A DNA stretch of 64,000 nt from Anthracocystis setariae (GCA_928724745.1 CAKMXJ010000002.1:620001-684000), one strand, 5' to 3'; positions 8,418-19,753 are shown, counted from the first letter of the stretch. Notes: a model not told the origin generated them from the sequence alone. Program-made: numbers and translations.

Positions 8418-10367
8418 ATGCCGACCTCCTTGGCATCGGCGTCAACGTCGATGATCAAGCCGACAAAGAAGAAAAAGAAGCGTGGCTTCTTCGGCTGCCG
8501 CTCCAAACACGCTCTCGACTCATTACCTAGAAACGCACGAGGAGAAAGTGCGGCCATCCACCGCCTCCAGGTTCGTACCGTGTTCAACCATTCCGCAGAT
8601 TCCTCCACTTCCACCGCTGCCGTTTCTCCTATCACGCAGGAAAAGATCCTGCTCAAATTCACACAACGCGACAACACAACTGCAATTCGACCCCCATCAC
8701 CGATCGAAGCCACCTTGTTCAAATCGGTCTACGCCCAAGAGGTCGTCGATGACCACGAGCAGACTGTCTTGGACGAAAAATATCATCCCAAACAAGAAAC
8801 CGACGAAACCGAGGTTGAAGAGGCTCGAGACGTCGTCTTAGATGACATACCTCTTGCTCCACCCTCACACGCAGACGCCTCAGCCGCCGTGAGGAGTCCG
8901 AGCGTGTCAAGCACCACAGGGCGTATCAAGCGATCTCTCAGTCTAAAGAGAAGTGCGAGCATCGCTAGCGCCAAACTCATTGCTCGCGCACCGCCGGTAA
9001 GCTCGGCAGACTTTGCAGATCTTGTCGAGGCTTCGAGCTCTTCCTCCGATCTTTCGTATGAGGCCGAGCATGCACTCGGCGATATGGCTTCAATTCGAAA
9101 AGCGAGGGGAAGGCATCAGCGATCCGTGCTACATGAGCAAGAAATGTCCGAAATCACTGAAGACGGCTATCTCGACCTTGACAACGTTCCTCTTCCGCCC
9201 ACGTCCATCCCGCCTAGTCCAACCAAAGCACAAGCGAGCATCGCGCAGGCGTCGACACCACCAACCAAGAAGCAAGCGATGAGACTCTATATCCCTGAAT
9301 CTGACTCTATGCGAGCAGTAGCCGCTGCACTGGAACGCTCCAACGACTCGTTCAGCTTCCACGCTGGTCCTTCGGTCGGCACACCGAAACTCGAGCCCTC
9401 TTCTCCGTCGGCTGAGGCGTCCTTTGCCGAGATCGGCGATCACGATGCTGAGGACTCTTACGAGGATAAAGTCGAAGATCTTCCAGGATGGAGCTATGTG
9501 CGCGGTCCGGATGATTTTGATCCTCGGCGTCCGATCCCGTTCCAATACATGACCAACATGTCACGTCCCGTCTCGGTGGCTTCGCTTCGCTCGCTTGCTG
9601 CTCCCGACACGCCTCCAAGGACGTCGTCGCGCCTCCACTTGCGCAACGGAACGCATTCAGGTGATTTGAGAGCGACAAAGAGCTTCTCGGTCTCGCCGTT
9701 AAAGAGGCAGGGCACGTTCAACGGCTTCCCACGCACATTCTTCCCTGGCTCCACGCTGCGACATACGGCGAGTGTCGCTGGCGACGAACGTCAGCAGCGC
9801 GATCGCCAAGCAGTGGAGGAAGAGGCAACAGACTCGAGCGCAGACGATATCGACCGCCAGCTGGCTGGTCATGTAGCAACGCGCTCGCACACTTGTTCAA
9901 AGTGCGGAAGTGTGGAAGAACAGCGCGAGTTCGCTGCGTTTGTAGCCAAGGGCAAAGCTTCGCGTCGACCGACGGTGAAGCAGCGGACGCTGAAGACGGC
10001 CGATCCTACACCGCCGCTGGCCGGTTCGCTTCGCAAGAGCAAGTCGACGAAGAACGATACGATCGGTGAGGCGACGTTGAAGAGATGGGGGTTGGCTGAG
10101 GCGTTCCAATCGGCAGCAGCTGCAGCTGGAGACGAGGTCAAGATGGCCACATTCAAGATGCAGAAGAAGATGGTGCCTGGTCCGGGTGGACGAATGATCA
10201 CGGACACTGCGAACGTCAGGTGGTGTTCGGCGCTGGATGAGATCAAGAAGGCTCTGGCAGAAGATGCGGCAGGACGTCATGGGCAAGATGAGGATGATGA
10301 AGACGAGACAAGCGCTGCATTGGAGCAAGCAGATGAGGTGCTTGCTCGCCTCGGTGTTGAGGCTTGA
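8418..10367 (+). CDS. Hypothetical Ser-rich protein with basic N-terminus and CxxC motif
   Basis: A 649-residue protein from ATG 8418 (A at -3); the longer frame begins with TTG at 8385. I do not recognise the family. The first 35 residues hold a lysine run (PTKKKKKRGFFGCRSK), which could be a nuclear signal or membrane-binding basic patch. Residues 100-480 are low-complexity, rich in Ser, Pro and acidic residues, and look disordered. A CSKCGS pair of cysteines lies near residue 495. The last 120 residues look more ordered: KRWGLAEAFQSAAAAAGDEVKM, then KKMVPGPGGRMITDTANVRW, then an acidic helix. No signal peptide or membrane segment. Codon use and the uninterrupted frame support a real gene. 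Confidence 0.75.
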   Translation: MPTSLASASTSMIKPTKKKKKRGFFGCRSKHALDSLPRNARGESAAIHRLQVRTVFNHSADSSTSTAAVSPITQEKILLKFTQRDNTTAIRPPSPIEATLFKSVYAQEVVDDHEQTVLDEKYHPKQETDETEVEEARDVVLDDIPLAPPSHADASAAVRSPSVSSTTGRIKRSLSLKRSASIASAKLIARAPPVSSADFADLVEASSSSSDLSYEAEHALGDMASIRKARGRHQRSVLHEQEMSEITEDGYLDLDNVPLPPTSIPPSPTKAQASIAQASTPPTKKQAMRLYIPESDSMRAVAAALERSNDSFSFHAGPSVGTPKLEPSSPSAEASFAEIGDHDAEDSYEDKVEDLPGWSYVRGPDDFDPRRPIPFQYMTNMSRPVSVASLRSLAAPDTPPRTSSRLHLRNGTHSGDLRATKSFSVSPLKRQGTFNGFPRTFFPGSTLRHTASVAGDERQQRDRQAVEEEATDSSADDIDRQLAGHVATRSHTCSKCGSVEEQREFAAFVAKGKASRRPTVKQRTLKTADPTPPLAGSLRKSKSTKNDTIGEATLKRWGLAEAFQSAAAAAGDEVKMATFKMQKKMVPGPGGRMITDTANVRWCSALDEIKKALAEDAAGRHGQDEDDEDETSAALEQADEVLARLGVEA

Positions 10368-10616
10368 TCAGCTCGAACGATTTGTACGATTATCACTCGC
10401 AACAGTTTCAACAATCCAGCACGCAGACAAAGTGAAGCCGGATAGCAACCGATGGTGACAAAAAATTAATCGTATAAAAATGAAGCACAAGAGGACTTTG
10501 TGATATAAGAATGAAAGCAAGGTGATAACGCAAAAGCCCGCATGGAGGAATCAACAAATACAGCGAGGAATTTATCCGAGCAAGCAAGCAAGTTGGGGAA
10601 TGAGGGGGGAATATTC

Positions 10617-12533
10617 TTAGTGGGCTGTGGAGGATTGCTGGAGTTGCTCGGGACCGGCAGCTACGGGATAGGCAGCGCTGACCTCGACGGGGCTTAGGGC
10701 TGGGCTGTTTTGGGAGTGTTTCTCATCGTGGCCGGACGAGGTGGAAGCGCGGGCCTCGACATCATCGTGTGCGCCGCCGTACATGACATTTCTCTCGTTC
10801 TCGATCTGGTCCTGCCTCTCCTGCGCAAGACGTTGGGTCTCACGACGACCTTCGAGGTAGAACTCGATCTCGTCGTCGGTCATCTGCCAAAACTTGTAGT
10901 TACCACTGAGCAATTTCCTCATCCAAGGAGGGAGCACAGCCCAGACGCCGGTGGAGTCATCGTTGGCCGAGACCATTCGTGCACCCCAAGGCTCCTTCAA
11001 AGTGTCCCAGCCTTCGGGAGCGATGCGACCGCGTGAGAGTTTGAGAATCACCCAAGGGATCGCGTTGAGTGCGATGTAGCAGCAGATGCCGGCAATCAAA
11101 CCGTATGCGATGTTGAAGAACAGCGGGATACCGACAATAGTAACGAACGCCGGGATCGCATCGCCTACGTACGACCAATTGACCTGCGCAGTGTTGGACG
11201 CCATCATGGATCCAACAATCACCAAAGTGGAGCCGGTAGCCCACGACGGGAACGACGCAAAGATAGGCGCAAAGAAGAGCGACAGGAAGAACATGAACGA
11301 AACCATGAGTCCCGTGATACCGGTACGGCCTCCTTCGGCGATACCGGAGGCCGACTCGACGAAAGCGGTGTTGGGCGAGCAACCGACCAGCGAGCCAATC
11401 GAGATGGCAACCGCATCCGATAGGTAGGCGGCCGAGGAGCCTTCGAAATCGCCAGTGCGAGCGTCCATGAGACCAGCATGGCTAGCCATGGCGTAAAGCG
11501 TACCGGTGGTGTCGAGCAAGTCGATGTACAGGAACGAGATGAGCGCGTACCACACTTTGCCGTGACCGTATCCGTTCCAATCGATGTTTTTAGGTCCCAG
11601 CATGCCGAGACCGTTCCAGTTGACGACCTGCTTGAAGTAGTTGAACGCTTCGTCTCCCGCAGCGGTGTGAGGGAAGAGTGTGACGGACGTGTTACGAGGC
11701 CACGAGATGATGGAAACGAGCAAGATACCGATAAGGAAAGCACCCTTGACGCGATAAAGAAGCATGAGTGCAGTGAAGATACCGCCGGCCATCACACCGA
11801 GCCAGAGAGTAGTGCTCTGCAGCTTGTGGCTCAAGCAGTAGCCGGTGGTAGGATCGGTGTACTGGGCAGGGCAACCAGCAAGAGCGACAAGGTCGGAAGC
11901 ATCGCCACCAATGACACCGAGACCGTTGGGACCCAGACCGATGAAAGCAAGGAAGATGCCGATACCAGCACCGGTAGAGAGCTTGATGCTGTGGGGAAGA
12001 AGACGCGCGAGCCACTGTCGGATACCGAAGAGCGAGAGGACGAAGAAGATCCAACCCTCAAGCCAGACAGCAGAGAGGGCCTGGCTGTAGGGGATGATAC
12101 CGTTACCGGCAGTACCGACGATGGTGAAGGCGAAGTAAGCGTTGACACCAAGACCAGGGGCGAGACCAAGGGGCATGTTGGCGAAGAGAGCCATCAAGAG
12201 CGAACCAACGCAGGCCGAGATACCAGTGGCGAAAACATAGTCACGCTGAAGGACAGCGGTACACTGTTGGTAGGTAGCATCGTTGGAGCAGGTGGGATCA
12301 GCAGCGGTGTGTGCACACTCGCAAGGACCACCGGACGAAGACAAGATACTGGCGTTGACCGAAAGAATGTAGGCCATGGCAGCAAATGTGACGAGACCGG
12401 CACGGATCTCGGTGAGGAAGCGCGAACCAGGTCGCGCAAGCGGGTGACCTGACCCATCGAGACGGAAGTAGTAGCCGATGGGCGAGGTGGCAACCACCCT
12501 GTTGAAGCTGTTGATGAGCTCTGGGACGCCCAT
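10617..12533 (-). CDS. AzgA-type purine (adenine/guanine/hypoxanthine) permease
   Basis: A 638-residue multi-pass membrane protein from ATG 12533-12531. It carries conserved AzgA-family features: an N-terminal FLTEIRAGLVTFAAMAYIL segment, NMPLGLAPGLGVNAYFAF, a central FLYIDLLDTTGTLYAMASHAGL, and GCSPNTAFVESASGIAEGGRTG, which is diagnostic of the family. About 12-14 hydrophobic segments are followed by a hydrophilic tail of about 100 residues rich in charged and Ser residues, likely cytosolic. Characterised fungal AzgA proteins are proton symporters that take up purine bases. An extracytoplasmic Cys-rich loop (GGPCECAHTAADPTCSNDATYQQC) near residue 70-95 is longer than in bacterial relatives. 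Substrate is inferred from the family. Confidence 0.92.
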   Translation of the reverse strand: MGVPELINSFNRVVATSPIGYYFRLDGSGHPLARPGSRFLTEIRAGLVTFAAMAYILSVNASILSSSGGPCECAHTAADPTCSNDATYQQCTAVLQRDYVFATGISACVGSLLMALFANMPLGLAPGLGVNAYFAFTIVGTAGNGIIPYSQALSAVWLEGWIFFVLSLFGIRQWLARLLPHSIKLSTGAGIGIFLAFIGLGPNGLGVIGGDASDLVALAGCPAQYTDPTTGYCLSHKLQSTTLWLGVMAGGIFTALMLLYRVKGAFLIGILLVSIISWPRNTSVTLFPHTAAGDEAFNYFKQVVNWNGLGMLGPKNIDWNGYGHGKVWYALISFLYIDLLDTTGTLYAMASHAGLMDARTGDFEGSSAAYLSDAVAISIGSLVGCSPNTAFVESASGIAEGGRTGITGLMVSFMFFLSLFFAPIFASFPSWATGSTLVIVGSMMASNTAQVNWSYVGDAIPAFVTIVGIPLFFNIAYGLIAGICCYIALNAIPWVILKLSRGRIAPEGWDTLKEPWGARMVSANDDSTGVWAVLPPWMRKLLSGNYKFWQMTDDEIEFYLEGRRETQRLAQERQDQIENERNVMYGGAHDDVEARASTSSGHDEKHSQNSPALSPVEVSAAYPVAAGPEQLQQSSTAH

Positions 12534-15184
12534 TTTTGTGGTTTCTGAAGATGGTCTAGGGGGGTGGTAGAAGGTAGCGTGGATCCGAGCAGGTGTATTT
12601 GGAGAAGCACTCCTTTTTGAGCCGTCAGGGCGTAGAAGAATCGAGAGCTCGAAGTGAATCGAGACCCGAGTTACCTGAGAAGGTAGGAAGATGAGGTGAT
12701 GAGGGAGGGTGGGGGAGAACCGGGGTGGGGCACGAAAGTTGCGAAAAAGGAAGGCAGATTAAAAGTGGCAAAGCGGAAGGTCGAGCAGGCGAGTTGGACC
12801 GGGCCAGAATCTCATTCGTCGCTGTCGAGGTGATACGGGAGACCACGAGGAATCACGGACAGACCGCACAAACTCTGATGCCCTGCGCTCGAGAGGAGTA
12901 CTTGCACTTCGGTAGTGATTGCAACCATACGACCAGCTGGGACTGCATGAGACGGTTGTTCCTCGGCTGGACCATGAAGAGGGGACACAGGAAAATCCAG
13001 CTATAGCACTACTAGGAAACCGAATCTACAGCGGCGGAACCGGCTGGAGCGCCACTGGAACCGAACTTTTCCTTTTTTTTTCTTTTTTTTTTCCCCTTCT
13101 CGACCTTCGCTGCAACACTCAGACTCAGGCTTTCTGTCTCGTTTGATTGACACGCCAAAATGAAAAAGAGAGAGGCCGACGGTGGCCGCCACCTACCGAT
13201 TGGATTCCCGGTTGCCTGCTGTTCCCCCTCGGAAACTTCACTTGTTCTCAGCATCAATGCCAAGCTCGCATCACCCACCATGCATCGATCGATGAACCTT
13301 GGACTTTATCGGATAGGAAGCCTTGAAATGCGGATTTGGCCGCAACCTGGGAAAGGGAAAGGGTATGATCCGGCGACCCCACTGTCACGCTACCAAGAAC
13401 CGGAGAAAAAAAAATCAAATCAAATCTGAAAGATAGGGCGGACATACAAATAAATTTGTTCGTGGTTCAGGTTGAGTTGGCTTGGCTGTCAAACCGGTCA
13501 TTGGTTTCAGACTCGAATTGTCTTGTAGAAAAAAAAAAAAAAAAAATTGGGCCAGCTGTCTTGCAGACAAAAGCGATGTTTGACATTTGAGTATGGTGAC
13601 CCGCGCGCTCATGTCATGTTGTCCCCGTTACACACACAAACTCGATCAAGTTGCAGCAACCACATCTGTTGTATGTCTTGATTTGCCTTCATGGCTGTTC
13701 TCAGTCGATGTTCTACCACTTCAATCGCACACTTTAATAAGAATATCAGCTCGGTTGGAGAGGTGCAGAATCGATGGGGGGGGACAGTAGCTTGCTTCTG
13801 TTGAACCGGCATGTGATCAGTCCTCGATGGCTGTCAAGCAATTCTAACTTACAGTGTAGTGCAATTAAATTATTATTGCTCCTTGCAGCCAAACAGCGCG
13901 TGGCGAACCACGACTCCTGCTTCCAACAGCGAGAAAACGAGGAGAGAGCAACCAATCTGCAACAAACCCATGCAAAGAACGCTCGCTACGTCGACCGTTA
14001 GGCTCGATTTCAGAGATAAGCGAGTCGATTGGCTGCATGTCTGGGATACCCTCTGGATGCACTGGCCTGTACCCTCCCTTTTTTTTTTTTTTTTTGGCAA
14101 ATCTGTGTCTCGGCCTTGCCGTGGTATCACTCTTCTTGATGCAGTCGATGCAAGACAGGGTGGGCCATAACGATCTTGAATCTGGAGCTCGCTCGACGTT
14201 GGAGCAAGACAAAGGTGCTGAGAAAGGGGCAGTGGTACCAACCAATGGGAGCATGTGGAACAGTCAAACTATGCTATCTCCCCGAAATTTCGGTGCGGGT
14301 TCCGGCACTACTTTCAAAAGGAAGGGGAGAAGAAGAAAAAAGAATAAAAAATTAAAATTGCTGTATTTCAAATTCCAGTATATAGTTCTCTTGAGGGTGG
14401 TGAATTTCCGGCCGAGAAGATCTCATCACCATCGTATGGGAGCGTCGCCATGGTGCTCTCCATGTCTATCCACAACATCGTGAGGTCAAAGTCGTCATCA
14501 GAATGAACCGTTCGATGCGGGGCTTTGCACCTTATCTGGCTCCAACCAACCCCGGCGGCCACAATAAGATAACATGTTGCAAATCGAAAGGCCATTGCAT
14601 ACCACAGAGCCGGTAGCCAATCCACATGTGCCGATCAGATACCTCCTCGGCGATCTCCGAGAATTTATCTCTGTCTGCTGCCCCCACTCTTTCTTCCATC
14701 AATCTTACCCAGGTCATCTCATCTCTGTCCAATGCGAAGCGGTTCTTCAAAAGCAATGTCGTTTGACCTACTCCGGATCAAAGATCGCAAGCAAAGTCCG
14801 CTCCCCGTCGTTGGCGCCATGAAAGTCTTGTCATGTACCGTACAGGATAAGACAATACGATATCAGTGCACTGCATGAAATGTGCCGAGGTCCTTATCAG
14901 CAAGCGTTGCCCCGCATTTCCATCCCGATCAATCGCAGTAGACTTTCTCCTGTCCAGTGTCGAGCTGTAGCCTGTGGAGAGGGACGTCATATGGATCATT
15001 GTCCCCAAGCCCACATGCCGAGGTTCCACATCCCCGTGACCATGTTCGCTATCTCATTCGGATTTGGCCGAAGACACCATCCTCACTCGGTTCCTGAAAA
15101 CGACACGTTCGAATCCTTTCCTGAGGCGGCAAAGATATCGGCACTACAATATAATACATTGAGAAACGTCTAGAGGTTACGCGG
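12534..15184. other. 2.65 kb gene-free stretch
   Basis: Between the azgA start and the ABC transporter stop. It holds homopolymer-rich patches (T-rich at 13070-13093, A18-like tract at 13530-13548, G8 at 13777-13784, T16 near 14080-14095, an A-rich run at 14323-14357). The azgA promoter must lie at its left end. I find no conserved protein, no tRNA and no repeat element. A GTTCGAATCC string near 15107 resembles a tRNA B box but lacks a matching T stem. The longest sensible open frame is 14532-14717 on the minus strand (61 residues from ATG), not recognised and not called. Confidence 0.5.
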
Positions 15185-18100
15185 CTAGATGCACTTCTGC
15201 TCGGCAGCAAGCGCCCAAAACTCGCCCTTTGCTTTGAGTAACTCTTGAGGGCTTCCACTTTCAATCACCCGGCCGGCTGACATGCAGATGATCCGGTCGA
15301 AATCAATGATGGTGGCAATCCTGTGAGCTACAGCAATCACGGTGCAGTCAGCAAACTGCGTTGCCAGGACGCTTTGCACTGCAGCGTCCGTCTCGACGTC
15401 CATCGCGCTCGTAGCTTCGTCAAGCACAAGGATCTTGCGCTTTCGTAGCAATGCACGTGCCAGCGACAACAGCTGCTTCTGACCAGAACTGATGAATGAC
15501 TCGCCGGAAACCAAGACTTCCTCGAGCTGTTTCTCCTGCTTCTTGACAAAGTCGGCCAGATGACATTTGTGCAGTGCGTCCCAGAGCTCGTCTTCGCTGC
15601 ACACACCCTCCGGATCCAAATTCTCGCGAATCGTCGCAGCAAGAACCAGCGGAACCTGCGGCACGATGGTCATCTGCGAGCGCAATTGCTTCGTCGACAT
15701 TTTGCTGATATCCTGACCATCAATCCGGATCCAACCTGATCGCATTTCGATCATACGGAACAGAGCGAGCAGCGTCGTACTCTTTCCAGACCCAGACCTG
15801 CCGCAGATTCCCAGACGTTGACCAGCAGCAAGCCTGAAGCTCAGCTCTTTGACAGCTGGTTCAAGTTGAGGGCCATACGAAACCGTCGCCTTGTCAAATT
15901 CGATGTCGCCTCGCAGCGCCTGAGCCTCAGCCCCATCTCTGTTCTTGCTAGTTGCAGCGGCAGCCTGCTCGGCTTCCAAATGAGCGAATTCGCGCACTCG
16001 TTCCAGCGCCACACCGGCGATCTCGACCTCGGTCATGCTGATGACCGTGTGGTTGAGCAACAAGCCAAGCGAGGTGGCCTGAACCAGCGCAACACCAAAT
16101 AGACCGGCTTGCGACGAATGACGCAGCACGACCACTAGCAGCACCAGCGCCACGTTGATGATGGTGGTCAGAAGCAGTAACCACGTCTGAAGCCAGCGAC
16201 GAACAGCGAACAGATGATAGTAAGGGCTCTGCGAGATATCGAGTGACTTGGAATTGAGATCGACCAACCAAGCCTGTCGCTTCAAGCCGCGCACGGTTGC
16301 GAGTCCGGCTGGAGAAGACGTTTCGGAAAAGAGCGAGTAGAGCGGGCTCTTGGCAGCCATCTCCAGTCGGCGCAACTGTCGACTCGATGGAATGTAGAGG
16401 CGCTGCATGGCCCACGCTGCCGCGATGATCGCAACAGCAACCAGCGCGATATACGGCGCCGGGACGATCATAGCGACAATCGAGCCGACCAAGCTGAGTG
16501 CGACGTAAACCGTGTTCATGATCGCACCGGTGAATGTCTGATCGACATTGAAGAGGTCTTGAGAGAAACGATTTGTGATCTGGCCCGAAGTCCATTTACT
16601 GAAGAAAAGCATCGGTGCTGACAAAACCCCTCTGAGCTCGTCGGCATGCAGTTTGTTGCCGGCTGCCTTGGCGCACCACACCTGGAGGCTGACGAAACCA
16701 AGCACGAGGAAGAATGCGTGGCCCGGCGCAAGCACGACATAGCCAGCCGTCCACGCTCCCCATTCCTTGAAGCGATAGTTCTGCTGGGCTCTGCCCCACG
16801 CTTGGAGGTAGTAGGTCAATGCAAGAGATATCGAAATCGATACGACGCCGCATAAAAAGAAGAGAGCCACCCTCCAACGGCCAGCGGCTTTGATCCAATC
16901 GCCATACACGTTCCAGCTGACGGAGCCGGTCATAACTGCTTCTTGCTGTTCGGCAGTACCCCCCTTTACCGCCTTGTCATTGCTCTCGTCCCGTGTCGGC
17001 ATAAGCCTTTGCGAATCGACGCTGGCCCGAGAGATCGAGTCCTTCCCTTTCATGGAAAGGTTTTCGTAGCGACCTTGCTCTGCAATCTTTCCAGCGTCGA
17101 TCCGAATGATGAGCTGAGCGTGGTGGAGCAGATGAACTGCATTTGTGGCCATGATGACGGTTCTTCCCTTCAGCAGACCAGTGGGGCCCATGAGAGCGCG
17201 CCACATGTGAGCGGCTGTTTCCGCATCAAGTGCGCTCGTGATATCATCGAAGATGAAAGCATCAGCGTCGCTGTAGATGGCTCGAGCGACGGCAAGACGC
17301 TGACGCTGACCTCCACTCAGTGCACTTGCGGATGTGGCATCACCTTGTTCGAGTTGATCAAGGTCTTCCATGAGATCACATGCCTTGAGTGCAGAGACGT
17401 ATCGCTCCTCGTCGTGTTCTCCTGTGGCGAAAAGGATGTTTTCGCGAATCGAGCACGTTTCCCGCAGCCAGACATCTTGACTGACGTATGCTACACGGCC
17501 ATCGAGGAGCGGTAAGTATTGTCGACCGGAGATCAGATCGGACTCACCAAGGATGGCCTGGAGCAGTGTCGACTTGCCTTGCCCCAAGCGACCACAAATC
17601 ATTGTGAGCGAGCCGCGCGGGATCTCGACGTTGACATTGGCCAACACCGTCTCGTCAGCCCATCCGAGAGAGGCGTGTTCGAACTTGGCGGCGTAGCCAG
17701 TCAAAGTGTTGTCAGCCCTAGCAGCGGCAGCGGCAGCGTGGTCTGCCATGCCGTCGTCGACAGCTTGCTGAACATCGGGTCTATCTTGGCTGTTCAAAAA
17801 CGCTTCGATTCGCTTCATGCTCGCCCAAGCTTGCATCAAGAAGGAATATTGTTGGCCGATCTGGAGAAGGGGATCTTGGAGGATGTTGAAGATGGTCAAG
17901 GTAGTGATGACCGTGTTCAGATTGAAGCGATCGGAACCAGTGAGCTTGTCGACAATGATGAGGGAGACAAATGTCGACAAACCCAAAATTTCGCCGGTGC
18001 AGTTGGTAAAGGTGCCAATGGCCGCGATTTGTTTCATCATCTTGCTGCGGCTGAGCAATTCATCGAATCGCACCTTGCAGATCTTGTGGTATAAGATGTC

Positions 18101-19753
18101 TTCGTAGGCTGAGAATTTAACGCCCTTGATGTCGGCAGCTACACTGGAGGTCAGGTTGACACGTTGATCGGTCACTGCACTGTAGGCGGCTTGCTTGGCC
18201 CCCAGACCTCGACTTAATAGGGGCGTGAGCAACAAGCAAAGGAGGACCGAGATCATGGATGCAAGAAAGACGAGACCAAGCTGCGTGTAGAGCATGTAGA
18301 CGCCGATGCCGATGACAATGCATCCACTCCAGAGTGAGTGGATGACATCGACGGCTTGAACAACGCGTTCGCTATCAACGCTCATGAGATTGGCTGCTTT
18401 GCCGCCGCCGCTGGTTCGTGCAGTCCTGAGGTGAAGGTTGAGACCTTTGCGATAGACGGCCTCGATGTAAGCACCTCGGATCTTGGTCATGAGCTGTGAG
18501 CTTGTATACCAATACTGGCCCGTAGCGAAAGTCTGACCGAGGTAGACGAAGGCGTATGCACCAACGAGGCCCCATCCATATACGACAGGTTGTTCGTTGA
18601 TGGGCTCGCCTTTTGCGGAGCCTTCGTAGGACTGGACGAAAGCCAAGGTGGTGGAAATGAGGAAAGGCTGTGCGAGCTCAGAGGCGGTCAGAAGCAGCTT
18701 CCAGGGGACAGGTGCCAGCACGGCCATCGGGAAGGCACGCAGGGAAGCGTGAAGAAGACCAAGCTTGGCCCGCCTCTTTGGAAACGTAGCGCCATTGAAG
18801 AGCGAACTGGCGTCTTGTGTTGGGTCAGGACCGTAGGGTTGAGACCTGGCGGTAGGCAGCTTTTCGAGACGATAAGCTTCGCCGCTCGAATGGGAAGGAG
18901 TTTGCTTGAGACTATAGCTGATATCAAGATCATCTTGGCTAGAGACAGCGGCGCTGGATTCAGGCTCGATATCGGTCCCTGTCCAGGCAGCAATGAAGTT
19001 TCGGGCGAGTGAGCGACCATGAAATTCAGGCTTGAGGGCGTCGAGATCATCGAGTTGCAGAGGTTTGCGGTAGCCAGTGCAAAGCATTGGCATGACCCAG
19101 AGAAAGAAAAGACGCGAGAAGAAGTTTGCGCGAGATTCGTGGGTTGCGTTGACATGGATGCTGTGGATGCCCTTGACATTCTCTACGGCCAGCATCATAG
19201 CCTGGCAAGCAAAAGCGAGGATATAGACGGAGAAGAAAGCGGAGTGGCGGATGGGCGGGACTGCATTGAAGGTTCGGATACGGCAAGCGTTGAACAGCAG
19301 CGAAAGAAGAAGCCAGACCGGCAGGATCATGTTTCCTCCGCGGGTCTTGCTGCGCTCTGCAACACCGAGTGGGATGGCAAGGAAGGAGGCAACGAACGCC
19401 AGCACGACACTGGCCATACCAGTATCAATGTCCAATGCTAGTTGAAGACGGCGGGACGAGGCGAGAAAGAGGATGAGCACTAAATTCAAGACGGCATTGG
19501 CGACGTAGACGCAAGCACCAAAGAGACTGATGGGGTCCGAGTGTGGAGCGCATGATCGCAAAAGTGAAAGACGAGGTTGGGAGTTTGCAGTAGGGATGTC
19601 GGGCTTGTTGCGGATACGATATAAGCGAGCTAGCATGAGCACAATGGCCAGGCATGATGGAAGCAGGGCAAAGACGACGTTGGAGAATGAGATAGTGAAG
19701 TCGAAAGCGCGGCAGTCAGAGGCGGGCGTGAAAACGCCATCGTTGCAGATCAT
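15185..19753 (-). CDS. ABCC-subfamily (MRP/YCF1-type) full ABC transporter
   Basis: A 1522-residue protein from ATG 19753-19751. Order: an N-terminal TMD0 of about five hydrophobic segments (residues 25-210), linker, TMD1 (about 390-640), NBD1, TMD2 (about 960-1210), NBD2. NBD1 has Walker A GRLGQGKST, signature LSGGQRQRLAVARA and Walker B AFIFDD, with Asp in place of the usual catalytic Glu, as is normal for ABCC proteins. NBD2 has Walker A GRSGSGKST, signature ISSGQKQLLSLARA and Walker B ILVLDEATSAMD with the catalytic Glu. ABCC pumps export glutathione conjugates and other organic anions, at the plasma membrane or vacuole. Substrate cannot be told. A TATATA lies about 100 bases upstream. 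Confidence 0.93.
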   Translation of the reverse strand: MICNDGVFTPASDCRAFDFTISFSNVVFALLPSCLAIVLMLARLYRIRNKPDIPTANSQPRLSLLRSCAPHSDPISLFGACVYVANAVLNLVLILFLASSRRLQLALDIDTGMASVVLAFVASFLAIPLGVAERSKTRGGNMILPVWLLLSLLFNACRIRTFNAVPPIRHSAFFSVYILAFACQAMMLAVENVKGIHSIHVNATHESRANFFSRLFFLWVMPMLCTGYRKPLQLDDLDALKPEFHGRSLARNFIAAWTGTDIEPESSAAVSSQDDLDISYSLKQTPSHSSGEAYRLEKLPTARSQPYGPDPTQDASSLFNGATFPKRRAKLGLLHASLRAFPMAVLAPVPWKLLLTASELAQPFLISTTLAFVQSYEGSAKGEPINEQPVVYGWGLVGAYAFVYLGQTFATGQYWYTSSQLMTKIRGAYIEAVYRKGLNLHLRTARTSGGGKAANLMSVDSERVVQAVDVIHSLWSGCIVIGIGVYMLYTQLGLVFLASMISVLLCLLLTPLLSRGLGAKQAAYSAVTDQRVNLTSSVAADIKGVKFSAYEDILYHKICKVRFDELLSRSKMMKQIAAIGTFTNCTGEILGLSTFVSLIIVDKLTGSDRFNLNTVITTLTIFNILQDPLLQIGQQYSFLMQAWASMKRIEAFLNSQDRPDVQQAVDDGMADHAAAAAARADNTLTGYAAKFEHASLGWADETVLANVNVEIPRGSLTMICGRLGQGKSTLLQAILGESDLISGRQYLPLLDGRVAYVSQDVWLRETCSIRENILFATGEHDEERYVSALKACDLMEDLDQLEQGDATSASALSGGQRQRLAVARAIYSDADAFIFDDITSALDAETAAHMWRALMGPTGLLKGRTVIMATNAVHLLHHAQLIIRIDAGKIAEQGRYENLSMKGKDSISRASVDSQRLMPTRDESNDKAVKGGTAEQQEAVMTGSVSWNVYGDWIKAAGRWRVALFFLCGVVSISISLALTYYLQAWGRAQQNYRFKEWGAWTAGYVVLAPGHAFFLVLGFVSLQVWCAKAAGNKLHADELRGVLSAPMLFFSKWTSGQITNRFSQDLFNVDQTFTGAIMNTVYVALSLVGSIVAMIVPAPYIALVAVAIIAAAWAMQRLYIPSSRQLRRLEMAAKSPLYSLFSETSSPAGLATVRGLKRQAWLVDLNSKSLDISQSPYYHLFAVRRWLQTWLLLLTTIINVALVLLVVVLRHSSQAGLFGVALVQATSLGLLLNHTVISMTEVEIAGVALERVREFAHLEAEQAAAATSKNRDGAEAQALRGDIEFDKATVSYGPQLEPAVKELSFRLAAGQRLGICGRSGSGKSTTLLALFRMIEMRSGWIRIDGQDISKMSTKQLRSQMTIVPQVPLVLAATIRENLDPEGVCSEDELWDALHKCHLADFVKKQEKQLEEVLVSGESFISSGQKQLLSLARALLRKRKILVLDEATSAMDVETDAAVQSVLATQFADCTVIAVAHRIATIIDFDRIICMSAGRVIESGSPQELLKAKGEFWALAAEQKCI

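Noticed and set aside
11478..12452. 324-residue open frame on the plus strand
   Set aside because: Antisense shadow of the AzgA permease; rich in Asp, Glu and Arg as expected for the complement of a membrane-protein gene.
14532..14756. Open frame on the minus strand with helix-like composition
   Set aside because: Only 61 residues from its ATG, no known family, and no splice partner found. Mentioned as an open question, not called.
15105..15120. GTTCGAATCC, similar to a tRNA B box
   Set aside because: Arms beside it do not pair as a T stem and no cloverleaf can be drawn upstream.
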